Shown here piece after piece: positions 1-6,188 of a stretch of 8,505 bases of DNA (position 1 is its first letter; each line of letters opens with the position of its first letter). The stretch spans positions 13,366-21,870 of the forward strand of contig JAKIZQ010000006.1 in NCBI GenBank assembly GCA_022707945.1, in the 5' to 3' direction. The notes under the pieces are model-generated. The model did not search any database. It saw only the letters and a program-made list of their open reading frames with translations, and had not been told where the DNA came from. Source of the stretch: Bdellovibrionales bacterium (GTDB lineage Bacteria > Bdellovibrionota > JAFGOL01). A program made the translations under genes and the position numbers.

Positions 1-707
1 AGTAATAGGTTATAGTTGCTTGTTGCTATTGTCCTACCAACTGCTTTCCAGTTAAAAGTAAGAGCAAGTTCTTTAAGAGCTTCGTTGTCGAAAGTCTTAA
101 ATGGAGCGATAGTGGTTGTTAACACAGCAGCACCTGCATTACCAAGTACATCTGCTGGGTTGTTGTAACCATTCCACATACCTCTACCAGAAGAATACAT
201 TAAAGATACCATCAAAGAATCTTCGAAGAAGCTCTTTGAAAGCATTGCGCCCAATTCAACGTAGTTAGCTGGCAATAATCTAGAGTCAAGTGGTTGCATT
301 ACGAACCTAAATGGCTGATAGTTCTGCTCAACAAAATACATTGGGGATTCATACTGACCAACTGTAAGAGCTAGGCCATAATCGCCATACTCGCTTGTTA
401 GGTCATTGATCTTGAAGAAGCCATTAACCAAAACAAAGTCAACTGTGTTGTTTCCAACTGCAGCAACGTTGGTTATAGCGTTCTGTCTCATGAAACCCGG
501 AGTAACAACTGCAGAGAAGTTATTTCCAAACTTCTTTTCAATGGTCACACCTGAAAGGTCAAAATCCATGCTTGTCTGATCTGTTACGAATTCAGACTGC
601 ATTTTGAACCTCAAAAATGGGTTCACAGTAAGATCGTCAGCAGCAAAAGCACTTGCGCTGACTGCCACTACGGCAAAAACTGCTAGTACCTTAAAAAGTC
701 TACTCAT
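1..707 (-). CDS. Secreted outer-membrane (porin-like) protein, 3' end outside window
   Basis: An open frame runs from ATG at 707 to the left edge, giving 235 complete codons with no stop. The N-terminus is a clear Sec signal peptide: a short basic start (MSRLFK), a hydrophobic core of Val/Ala/Leu/Phe to about residue 18, and a signal peptidase I site after SASAFA (residue 22), leaving a mature start of ADDL. The mature part has no cysteine-lipobox and no further membrane helix. It is rich in short alternating polar/hydrophobic stretches with Asn, Gly, Phe and Tyr, and in turns such as NGYNNP. That suits an outer-membrane beta-barrel, but I recognise no specific family. A strong SD, AAGGAGGT (721-714), sits 6 nt before the ATG and points to high expression. 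The gene lies 131 bp downstream of uvrC in the same direction, with its own candidate promoter. Secretion is well supported; the porin role is inference. Confidence 0.75.
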   Translation of the reverse strand, partial: MSRLFKVLAVFAVVAVSASAFAADDLTVNPFLRFKMQSEFVTDQTSMDFDLSGVTIEKKFGNNFSAVVTPGFMRQNAITNVAAVGNNTVDFVLVNGFFKINDLTSEYGDYGLALTVGQYESPMYFVEQNYQPFRFVMQPLDSRLLPANYVELGAMLSKSFFEDSLMVSLMYSSGRGMWNGYNNPADVLGNAGAAVLTTTIAPFKTFDNEALKELALTFNWKAVGRTIATSNYNLL

Positions 708-713
708 TCCAAT

Positions 714-721
714 ACCTCCTT
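714..721 (-). promoter_or_regulatory. Strong Shine-Dalgarno of the porin-like gene
   Basis: AAGGAGGT is a full match to the anti-SD of 16S rRNA and lies 6 nt before ATG 707. It fixes the start of the signal-peptide gene, which is clipped by the window edge. Confidence 0.85.
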
Positions 722-767
722 AAAAATAATAACTAAAATTAATTACTAAGCTCTTTAACATATAAAA

Positions 768-796
768 TTAGTAGCGTGGTTTTCTATTTTTTTCAA
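768..796 (-). promoter_or_regulatory. Candidate promoter of the porin-like gene
   Basis: On the minus strand, a -35-like TTGAAA (796-791) is followed after 17 bp by a weak -10-like TACTAA (773-768). An 18-bp spacer gives ACTAAT (772-767), a somewhat better -10. Very A/T-rich runs lie just upstream (797-825) and could act as an UP element. The leader to the ATG would be about 55 nt. A second possible -10, TATACT, lies right after the uvrC stop but has no convincing -35. The -10 is weak, so the exact site is uncertain. Confidence 0.35.
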
Positions 797-838
797 CTTT
801 TTTTGAATATTTTTTAAAACATAGTATAGCAAAGGTTT

Positions 839-2488
839 TCAGAGCTTTAACGCGGCGCGTCCTCTTAAGTTTCGATGAAAGGATATAGCAAATCTATGCG
901 TTTCATCCCTTATCATTTTTAAAAAATTAAGGTGCTCGGGACTCAAATTAAGTTCTATATATCTTGTATCACTTACGAAATAAATCTTATCAACAGAAAG
1001 CCCTTTAGATCTGGTTTTATCTTTAGCTATAGAAATTATTATCGGTGCAAGATCTGAAAATGAATGAAATACTTCGTTAACAGCCTTAAGCTGAGTTCTT
1101 CCACCATCTACAAGAACAACATCACTTAAAGGATCTGAGGCTAAATGTCCTAAACGTCTTTGAACCACCTCTTTCATCATCTTAAGGTCATCACCTTTAA
1201 AATTCCCTCGTATCTTGTATTTTCTGTATAGAGACTTTTTAGGAATCCCTTCCTCAAAAACCACTTTAACACCCACAGCGTATTTACCAGCTAGATTGGA
1301 CATATCGTAACACTCTATCGTCCTTAGAGTATGCTCTGTTCCCAAAGTCTTGCTCAAAAGAGACATCGTATACCTTGATCGTACCTGTTTTATTTCCATA
1401 GATCTTAATTGTTCTTCAAGGTTCTTTAAACCTATCACCCGCAATCCTTTTAAGTCTTTAACTACTTTGTTCGTTATTACGAATTTATCTTTCCCTTTAT
1501 AATTAGACCTCAAGAACTCTGTTACAGACGTGTCCTTGATCTCTATGGGTGTAATTATAGTGTTAGGAACAACGTTCTTTATATAGTGGTCTATAAGAAG
1601 CCTTCTTAAAGCTTCTTCTTCGTCATAGGGGCCTTTTATGAAAATATTGCTTTGGCCCAAAAGCATGCCGTCCCTCACAAGGAGTATGTTAAAGGCAAAA
1701 TTGTCACCGTCTTTTGAAAAACTTATTACATCAATATCCTTTTTTGTACTAAGAACAACACTCTGCGAATCATTCAATGCCTTAAGTGAATTTATTTTAT
1801 CAAGTATCTGTGACGCAAACTCAAATTCAAGATTATCTGAAGCAAGCAACATTTCTTTTTCAAGGTCTTTTATAACGTCTTTTATCCTTCCTTTAAGTAC
1901 AGACACTACACCATCTATTACACCGTCATAATCTTTTTTAGCAACAAGACCACAGCAAGGGGCGAGACATTGTTTTATCTCGTAGTTTATACAGGGGCGC
2001 TTCGCTGACTTAAAAACACCATCAGCACATTTACGGAATGGGAATGTTGTATTTATGGTAGCTATTATGTTCTTTAAGAACCTAGAACTTGTATACGGGC
2101 CAAAATACATCGCTCCATCATCTGTGACACGTCTTACGATCTGTACTCTTGGCCACTCTGACTTTTTATTTATCTTTATATAGGGAAAAGCTTTATCGTC
2201 CTTAAGCAGTATATTGTAACGTGGTTTATATTTCTTTATAAGGTTAGATTCCAAGACCAGTGCTTCAAATTCCGTACTAGTCCTTACAAATTCTACATCG
2301 CTGATATTTGCCACCAACACTCTTAGTTTTGGTCCGTCTGCATCATCTGGATTAAGGTAGGACTTCATCCTGTTCTTAATGGACTTTGCCTTACCGACGT
2401 ATATTACAGCACCGTTAGCGTGCTTGAAAATATAAACGCCCGGGGCATCTGGAGCAGACCTTAATACTTGCCTTAACTTATCGTTCAT
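839..2488 (-). CDS. uvrC: Excinuclease ABC subunit C, lacking the C-terminal HhH module
   Basis: UvrC makes the dual incisions around a bulky DNA lesion after UvrA/UvrB loading. Numbered from ATG 2488 (549 aa), the domains run in the usual order. The N-terminal GIY-YIG nuclease has GVY 17-19, YVG 30-32, Arg40, Glu80 and Asn92. Four cysteines, C154, C166, C174 and C178, have the spacing of the proposed iron-sulfur site of E. coli UvrC. A UVR segment that contacts UvrB spans about 203-238. The RNase H-like second nuclease carries Asp395 (CYDMSN), Asp461 (LVDGG) and His531 (ETHRFAI), so both catalytic centres look intact. The chain stops 18 residues after that histidine; the (HhH)2 domain that normally follows (family length about 600 aa) is absent, and the sequence after the TGA does not encode it. 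An in-frame TTG at 2494, directly after a TAG, is an alternative start. Neither start has a good SD. Confidence 0.93.
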   Translation of the reverse strand: MNDKLRQVLRSAPDAPGVYIFKHANGAVIYVGKAKSIKNRMKSYLNPDDADGPKLRVLVANISDVEFVRTSTEFEALVLESNLIKKYKPRYNILLKDDKAFPYIKINKKSEWPRVQIVRRVTDDGAMYFGPYTSSRFLKNIIATINTTFPFRKCADGVFKSAKRPCINYEIKQCLAPCCGLVAKKDYDGVIDGVVSVLKGRIKDVIKDLEKEMLLASDNLEFEFASQILDKINSLKALNDSQSVVLSTKKDIDVISFSKDGDNFAFNILLVRDGMLLGQSNIFIKGPYDEEEALRRLLIDHYIKNVVPNTIITPIEIKDTSVTEFLRSNYKGKDKFVITNKVVKDLKGLRVIGLKNLEEQLRSMEIKQVRSRYTMSLLSKTLGTEHTLRTIECYDMSNLAGKYAVGVKVVFEEGIPKKSLYRKYKIRGNFKGDDLKMMKEVVQRRLGHLASDPLSDVVLVDGGRTQLKAVNEVFHSFSDLAPIIISIAKDKTRSKGLSVDKIYFVSDTRYIELNLSPEHLNFLKMIRDETHRFAISFHRNLRGRAALKL

Positions 2489-2579
2489 ACCCAACTAGAT
2501 TAGCAGTTAAAAAGACTTTTCTCAACCTCGGCCATCATGTTGCCGTATACAACATCTAAAATTTGGACAGTAGAAATAC

Positions 2580-2607
2580 AATATACAAGCTAAATCACTG
2601 GAATCAA
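2580..2607 (-). promoter_or_regulatory. Candidate uvrC promoter
   Basis: On the minus strand, TTGATT (2607-2602) is followed by a 16-bp spacer and TATATT (2585-2580). Both hexamers are close to sigma-70 consensus. Transcription would begin near 2573 and give uvrC a leader of roughly 85 nt. The site lies back to back with the toxin-antitoxin promoter in the 215-bp divergent gap. Confidence 0.45.
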
Positions 2608-2657
2608 TATTTCTTAAACCATCTTATGAAAAAACTTTTTCTAGAAACAAAAAATAA

Positions 2658-2677
2658 ACTTACAAAATTTTGTAAGT
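2658..2677. promoter_or_regulatory. 20-bp perfect palindrome, probable TA operator
   Basis: The half-site ACTTACAAAA is followed directly by its exact reverse complement, giving a perfect 20-bp palindrome with no spacer. It covers the -35 hexamer and part of the spacer of the predicted toxin-antitoxin promoter, and ends 26 bp before the toxin ATG. This is where an autoregulating HTH antitoxin would be expected to bind. Function is inferred from position and symmetry; I saw no second copy in the window. Confidence 0.6.
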
Positions 2678-2688
2678 CATGGTATAAA
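2660..2688 (+). promoter_or_regulatory. Promoter of the toxin-antitoxin pair
   Basis: TTACAA (2660-2665) and TATAAA (2683-2688) are separated by 17 bp, and the -10 is preceded by TGG, making an extended -10 element. The start of transcription would fall near 2695, leaving a leader of only about 9 nt that consists almost entirely of the AGGAGG at 2698-2703. The -35 lies inside the palindromic operator, so repressor binding would block polymerase. Confidence 0.5.
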
Positions 2689-2703
2689 AATTCTAAAAGG
2701 AGG

Positions 2704-3015
2704 ATGTATCAGGTTAAATTAAACATAAACAGTAGAAATATAGACTTTGCTGTTATTGATTCTCACTATGAACTAAAGCACTCAAGCTATATGAACGACA
2801 GCATTATTCTATTATTACTACAGGACCTTAATAACTTGGAGTTTGAGCCAGAGGAGATAGATGAAGATGGTTTTGAATATTACAGTACTGAACCACATTA
2901 TTATGAAGGTAAAACATTTAAACTTATCTGGTTACTTCCCAAAAAGGGAACTTACATAGGTATTATAAATTGTTATAGGAGATCATATGGAAGACAGAAA
3001 AATAAAATTTCCTAA
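2704..3015 (+). CDS. Small putative toxin of a toxin-antitoxin pair
   Basis: I do not recognise a named family. The 103-aa protein starts with MYQVKLNINSRNI and has an alpha/beta pattern: an N-terminal strand, HYELKHSSYMND with a helix at about 21-43, an acidic stretch (EPEEIDEDGFEYY, 48-60), then two predicted strands, KTFKLIWLLP (70-79) and TYIGIINCYRR (83-93), and a basic tail. Strand-rich C-termini ending in basic residues occur in RelE/HigB and related small RNase toxins, but no catalytic set can be named. Its 3' end overlaps the HTH gene by 29 bp, the toxin-first order typical of HigBA-like pairs. The frame stays open upstream (TTG 2563, ATG 2626), but those codons cover the predicted promoter and palindrome and have no SD, so I chose ATG 2704. 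Oddly, AGGAGG abuts this ATG with no spacing, which may keep synthesis low. The locus is visibly AT-rich (13 G/C in the 60 bases at 2641-2700), suggesting transfer. Confidence 0.6.
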   Translation: MYQVKLNINSRNIDFAVIDSHYELKHSSYMNDSIILLLLQDLNNLEFEPEEIDEDGFEYYSTEPHYYEGKTFKLIWLLPKKGTYIGIINCYRRSYGRQKNKIS

Positions 3016-3304
3016 AAAAAGCACCTTAAAAAAAATAAGTGTTCGACTTAAAGACCTAGAAGGATCTTTCATTCTTCCACAAAATTCAAGCATCGTCGAT
3101 AAAGCCAAGTATGAAATATGTAAACAAATGCTAATATACATACACAAAGAGGAAATCAATCAAAAAGAACTAGCAAAAATATTAGATATACCAGAAACAA
3201 GGATTAGTGAAATCGTCCATTACAGAATAGCTAAATTCACACTGGACAAGCTTTTGAGCTATTATGAGATTATTAATCCTAAATTCATCATAAAGGTAGC
3301 ATAG
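2987..3304 (+). CDS. HTH antitoxin / XRE-type repressor
   Basis: This 105-aa protein has a variable basic N-terminus (MEDRKIKFPKK, about 1-35) and a C-terminal helix-turn-helix at about 45-95. The motif INQKELAKILDIPETRISEI is the core of the XRE-like antitoxin group in which short HTH proteins follow a small toxin (COG5606/HTH_37-like, from memory). The tail FTLDKLLSYYEIINPKFIIKV matches the usual last helix and strand of that group. Translation starts at ATG 2987 behind AGGAG (2977-2981, 5-nt spacing), a much better start site than that of the overlapping toxin gene, in keeping with excess antitoxin. It probably neutralises the upstream protein and represses the shared promoter through the palindrome at 2658-2677. 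Base composition is very AT-rich (15 G/C in 3121-3180, against 25 in 5221-5280 of topA). The DNA-binding call is firm; the antitoxin role rests on order and overlap. Confidence 0.75.
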   Translation: MEDRKIKFPKKSTLKKISVRLKDLEGSFILPQNSSIVDKAKYEICKQMLIYIHKEEINQKELAKILDIPETRISEIVHYRIAKFTLDKLLSYYEIINPKFIIKVA

Positions 3305-3326
3305 TAAGAATAAGAAATACCCACTG

Positions 3327-3354
3327 TTGACATCTAATTATTAAAAACTAGAAT
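3327..3354 (+). promoter_or_regulatory. Promoter of apt
   Basis: A perfect -35, TTGACA (3327-3332), is followed by a 16-bp A/T-rich spacer and the -10 TAGAAT (3349-3354). Transcription would begin near 3361, giving a leader of about 16 nt that contains GGAGGG (3367-3372) ahead of ATG 3377. The promoter lies wholly in the 72-bp gap after the antitoxin stop, so apt need not depend on the toxin-antitoxin promoter. Confidence 0.6.
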
Positions 3355-3376
3355 ACTGCAAAACACGGAGGGCGCT

Positions 3377-3859
3377 ATGGATTACAAGAAGATTATTAGA
3401 GAAGTTCCTGATTTCCCAAAAAAGGGAATTCTGTTTTATGATATCACTACCCTTTTAAGCAATACCGATGCGTTCAAAAACATATTGGACGAGATGACAG
3501 CAAAAGCAAAAAGTATGAATATAACAAAGCTTGCAGCAATTGAATCCAGAGGATTCATATTTGGAGCACCACTTGCACAACGTCTTGGAATTCCATTAAT
3601 ACCAATAAGAAAACCTGGAAAATTACCTTACAAAACTAAACGTCATGAATATACTCTTGAGTATGGAAAGGATGCAATAGAGATACACGAAGATGCCGTT
3701 CTCGCTACAGGTGGTACCATAAACGCCGCCGCTGAACTTGTAAAAGAATGCGGAGCTAGTGTTTCTGGACTAATGTTTGTAATAGAGCTGAACTTTTTGC
3801 ACGGCAGGGATAAACTTAGCAATTACAAAATTGAGTCTCTCGTAAGATATGATTCCTAA
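3377..3859 (+). CDS. apt: Adenine phosphoribosyltransferase with in-frame loss of the PRPP acidic motif
   Basis: Apt salvages adenine with PRPP to make AMP in the cytoplasm. The 160-aa protein matches the family nearly end to end: PDFPKKGILFYDITTLL (11-27), ESRGFIFGAP (56-65), the flexible-loop region PIRKPGKLP (76-84) and LEYGKDAIEIHEDA (94-107). At residue 107, however, it passes straight to VLATGGT (108-114). Family members have about 12 more residues there (pattern KPGxxVLxxDD), which form the central strand and the two acidic residues that hold the PRPP ribose. The frame is kept, and the C-terminal part (FVIELNFLHGRDKL...) is normal. The protein is therefore about 12 residues short of the usual 170-180 and is probably inactive or altered. 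ATG 3377 has GGAGGG 4 nt upstream. The stop is 7 bp from the convergent topA stop, with no visible terminator between. Identity is certain; activity is doubtful. Confidence 0.9.
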   Translation: MDYKKIIREVPDFPKKGILFYDITTLLSNTDAFKNILDEMTAKAKSMNITKLAAIESRGFIFGAPLAQRLGIPLIPIRKPGKLPYKTKRHEYTLEYGKDAIEIHEDAVLATGGTINAAAELVKECGASVSGLMFVIELNFLHGRDKLSNYKIESLVRYDS

Positions 3860-3866
3860 TTAAATC

Positions 3867-6134
3867 CTATTTTTCTTCTTTAGGCTCTTTGTGCCCACAT
3901 TCTTTATTGGCACAAACATATTCCTCTTTCTTTTCTTCCATCACCTTAAATCCGCACTCCGAGCAAGTTCTAGCCACAGGTTTATTCCATATTGCGAATT
4001 TACATTTTGGATATTCCGAACAACTGTAGAAGGTTTTTCCCTTTTTGGTTCTCTTCTCGCCAAGTTCACCTTTTCCACATTCAGGGCATTTAACACCTGT
4101 CGTAAAGGATTTTGTACCTTTACACTTTGGATAATCCGCACAAGCAATGAATTTTCCGAACCTGCCTTGTTTAACGAGCATAGGTCCACCACATTCAGGA
4201 CATTTTTCAGTCGTTGTTTCTGCTTTTTGTATCTTGATATCCCCATCATCCTGTTTTGTAAAATTACGTGTAGTTTTACATTCTGGATATTTGGAGCAGG
4301 CAAGGAATTGTCCCATCCTTCCCCACTTTATCACCATTTTCTCTCCACATTTAGGACAAACAACATCCGTCGCTGTTTCTTCTTTCTTAACGTTCCTCAT
4401 GTTCTTTTCTGCATCTTTAAGGTCTTTTGCAAAATCCTTATAGAAAGCCTTTAGTACAGCCACCCAATCCGTATCACCTTTTTCTACACCGTCTAATTTA
4501 TCTTCCAATCCTGCAGTAAACTCAACGTCCATTATGTCAGCAAAAGAACCTATCAAAAGCTCATTCACCATTCTGCCAAGTTCTACAGGTTTTAACTGAC
4601 CAGCATCTTTTTCAACATAACCACGATCCTGTATCGTAGATATAATAGAAGCATAAGTAGAAGGTCTACCTATACCCTTTTCTTCCAGCTCCTTGATCAA
4701 TGATGCTTCGCTGAACCTTGCTGGTGGCTGAGTAAATTTTTGCTCTGTATTTATCTTATCCAAAGAAACAGGATCTGTTTTTGAACATTCTGGCAAAAGT
4801 CCTTCTGCCTTTTCTTCGTCTGTTTCCTCTTCCAAGGAATCGGTCATATAAACTTTTTCAAAACCTGCAAACTTAAGAACGCTTCCTGTAGCCCTAAAAG
4901 TGTATTCCTTATTATCAGAACCTTTAGCGACTATATCTATCCCAGTCTGATCATAAACAGCTGGCACCATTTGACTGGCAAGAAAACGGTTCCATATCAG
5001 TGAATAAAGTTTGAATTGTTCTGGAGTAAGATCTTTTTTTATCTTCTCTGGGACATGATCCATACTGGTTGGCCTTATAGCCTCGTGCGCATCTTGTGCA
5101 GAGTTCTTTGTCTTATAGAAATTAGGTTTTTCAGGGACATACTCTGAACCATATTCACTCTTTATATATTCAAGAGCAGCTTTTTGTGCATCTGGACTTA
5201 TCCTTACAGAGTCTGTTCTCATATATGTTATAAGACCAACCGCACCTTCTCCACCAAGTTCTACACCCTCGTAAAGAGATTGTGCTATAGCCATGGTCCT
5301 TTTTGGTGTGAACTTTAATTTTGCAGAAGCCGCCTGCTGAAGTTTACTGGTAATGAATGGTGGCAATGGATTTTTTCTTTTCTCTTTCTTTTCTATAGAA
5401 GAGATAAAAGGCTTAGCTCCCTTTAAAGCTCCTACCACATCTTTTGCTTGCTCTTGTTTTGTTATTTCTGCCTTTTTACCGTCTATTTTTGAAAGTTTTG
5501 CAACTATTTTGTTCTTTGAAACACCAAATTCAGCCTCTATCAACCAGTATTCCTCTGGCTTAAAGGCCAATATTTTGTCTTCTCTTTCAACAACTATCCT
5601 TACCGCTACGGACTGCACTCTTCCTGCAGAAAGTCCCCTTCTCACCTTTTTCCAAAGTATAGGACTTATCTTGTAACCAACAAGCCTGTCTAGTATTCTA
5701 CGAGCCTGTTGTGAATTAAACATATTAATATCTATATCATGGGGATTTGAGATAGCCTCTTTAACACCCTTTGATGTTATTTCGTTTACCAATATCCTGT
5801 GTATCGGTTTTTTATTCTTCTTTAGCTTATTGTTAATATAATCTGAAAGATGTTTTGCAATGGCCTCACCTTCTCTATCAGGGTCGGGGGCAAGATATAT
5901 TTCATCGACCTTTGCGGCTTCTTTGGCTATATCTTCCAAAACCGTTTTTTTACCCTTCATTACCACATAGGTTGGAGTAAAATTCTTATCTACATCCACT
6001 CCAAGTTCTTTGGTTGGAAGGTCCATAACGTGTCCCACAGAGGCTTTAACAGTATAATTATTACCAAGATATTTCTTTATGGTCTTGGCCTTTGCAGGCG
6101 ATTCCACTACTACCAATGATTTTTTTGCTGCCAC
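3867..6134 (-). CDS. topA: DNA topoisomerase I (type IA) with four zinc-ribbon motifs
   Basis: TopA relaxes negative supercoils by single-strand passage. Numbered from GTG 6134 (755 aa), it begins with a Toprim domain (SLVVVESPAKAKTIKKYLG at 6-24; metal-binding DPDREGE 84-90). The catalytic core follows, with SAGRVQSVAVRIVVERE at 170-186, the active-site Tyr304 in LITYMRTDS, AHEAIRPT at 349-356 and GIGRPSTYASI at 487-497. The C-terminus carries four C4 motifs: C593/596/613/619, C645/648/665/671, C683/686/705/711 and a divergent C724/727/741/746. Nothing essential is missing. The longest frame starts at TTG 6146, but that codon overlaps the SD GGAGG (6144-6140), which lies 5 nt before GTG 6134, so the GTG is the better start. 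topA follows dprA after 54 bp in the same direction, a very common bacterial pairing. Its 3' end meets apt convergently. Confidence 0.96.
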   Translation of the reverse strand: MAAKKSLVVVESPAKAKTIKKYLGNNYTVKASVGHVMDLPTKELGVDVDKNFTPTYVVMKGKKTVLEDIAKEAAKVDEIYLAPDPDREGEAIAKHLSDYINNKLKKNKKPIHRILVNEITSKGVKEAISNPHDIDINMFNSQQARRILDRLVGYKISPILWKKVRRGLSAGRVQSVAVRIVVEREDKILAFKPEEYWLIEAEFGVSKNKIVAKLSKIDGKKAEITKQEQAKDVVGALKGAKPFISSIEKKEKRKNPLPPFITSKLQQAASAKLKFTPKRTMAIAQSLYEGVELGGEGAVGLITYMRTDSVRISPDAQKAALEYIKSEYGSEYVPEKPNFYKTKNSAQDAHEAIRPTSMDHVPEKIKKDLTPEQFKLYSLIWNRFLASQMVPAVYDQTGIDIVAKGSDNKEYTFRATGSVLKFAGFEKVYMTDSLEEETDEEKAEGLLPECSKTDPVSLDKINTEQKFTQPPARFSEASLIKELEEKGIGRPSTYASIISTIQDRGYVEKDAGQLKPVELGRMVNELLIGSFADIMDVEFTAGLEDKLDGVEKGDTDWVAVLKAFYKDFAKDLKDAEKNMRNVKKEETATDVVCPKCGEKMVIKWGRMGQFLACSKYPECKTTRNFTKQDDGDIKIQKAETTTEKCPECGGPMLVKQGRFGKFIACADYPKCKGTKSFTTGVKCPECGKGELGEKRTKKGKTFYSCSEYPKCKFAIWNKPVARTCSECGFKVMEEKKEEYVCANKECGHKEPKEEK

Positions 6135-6139
6135 CAGAT

Positions 6140-6144
6140 CCTCC
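6140..6144 (-). promoter_or_regulatory. Shine-Dalgarno that sets the topA start
   Basis: GGAGG on the minus strand is 5 nt before GTG 6134. It overlaps the TTG at 6146 that opens the longest frame, which argues against that earlier start and for a 755-aa protein starting MAAKKSLVVVES. Confidence 0.75.
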
Positions 6145-6163
6145 AAAACATGCCTTAAAAGCT

Positions 6164-6181
6164 GAGCTGATATAACAGCTC
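6164..6181 (-). promoter_or_regulatory. Small hairpin in the dprA-topA gap
   Basis: Minus-strand RNA can fold GAGCTG / TTATAT / CAGCTC, a 6-bp stem with a 6-nt loop, followed by AGCTTTT. The short U-run makes it a poor terminator. It could weakly attenuate or process the dprA-topA transcript, or be chance. Confidence 0.25.
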
Positions 6182-6188
6182 TTGGAAA

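Noticed and set aside
785..835. Rho-independent terminator after uvrC
   Set aside because: The region has many T and A runs, but the best inverted repeat (TTCAA/TTGAA) is short and has no G/C, so it is not a convincing terminator.
2070..2082. Palindrome GTTCTTTAAGAAC in uvrC
   Set aside because: It lies within conserved coding sequence and similar A/T-rich motifs recur by chance; there is no contextual support for a site.
2563..2703. 47-residue N-terminal extension of the toxin from TTG 2563 (or ATG 2626)
   Set aside because: These codons cover the palindrome, both promoter hexamers and AGGAGG, and neither upstream start has an SD. Control DNA is the better reading.
3941..4303. 120-codon same-strand frame inside topA
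   Set aside because: It lies in an alternative frame of the conserved zinc-ribbon region, where the true frame is unambiguous.
3891..4454. 187-codon open frame antisense to the 3' end of topA
   Set aside because: It is a shadow of the Cys/Lys-rich zinc-ribbon coding sequence; it gives a Phe/Ser-rich product with no family features and no start signals. Other antisense frames within topA, uvrC, dprA and nadB are rejected for the same reason.
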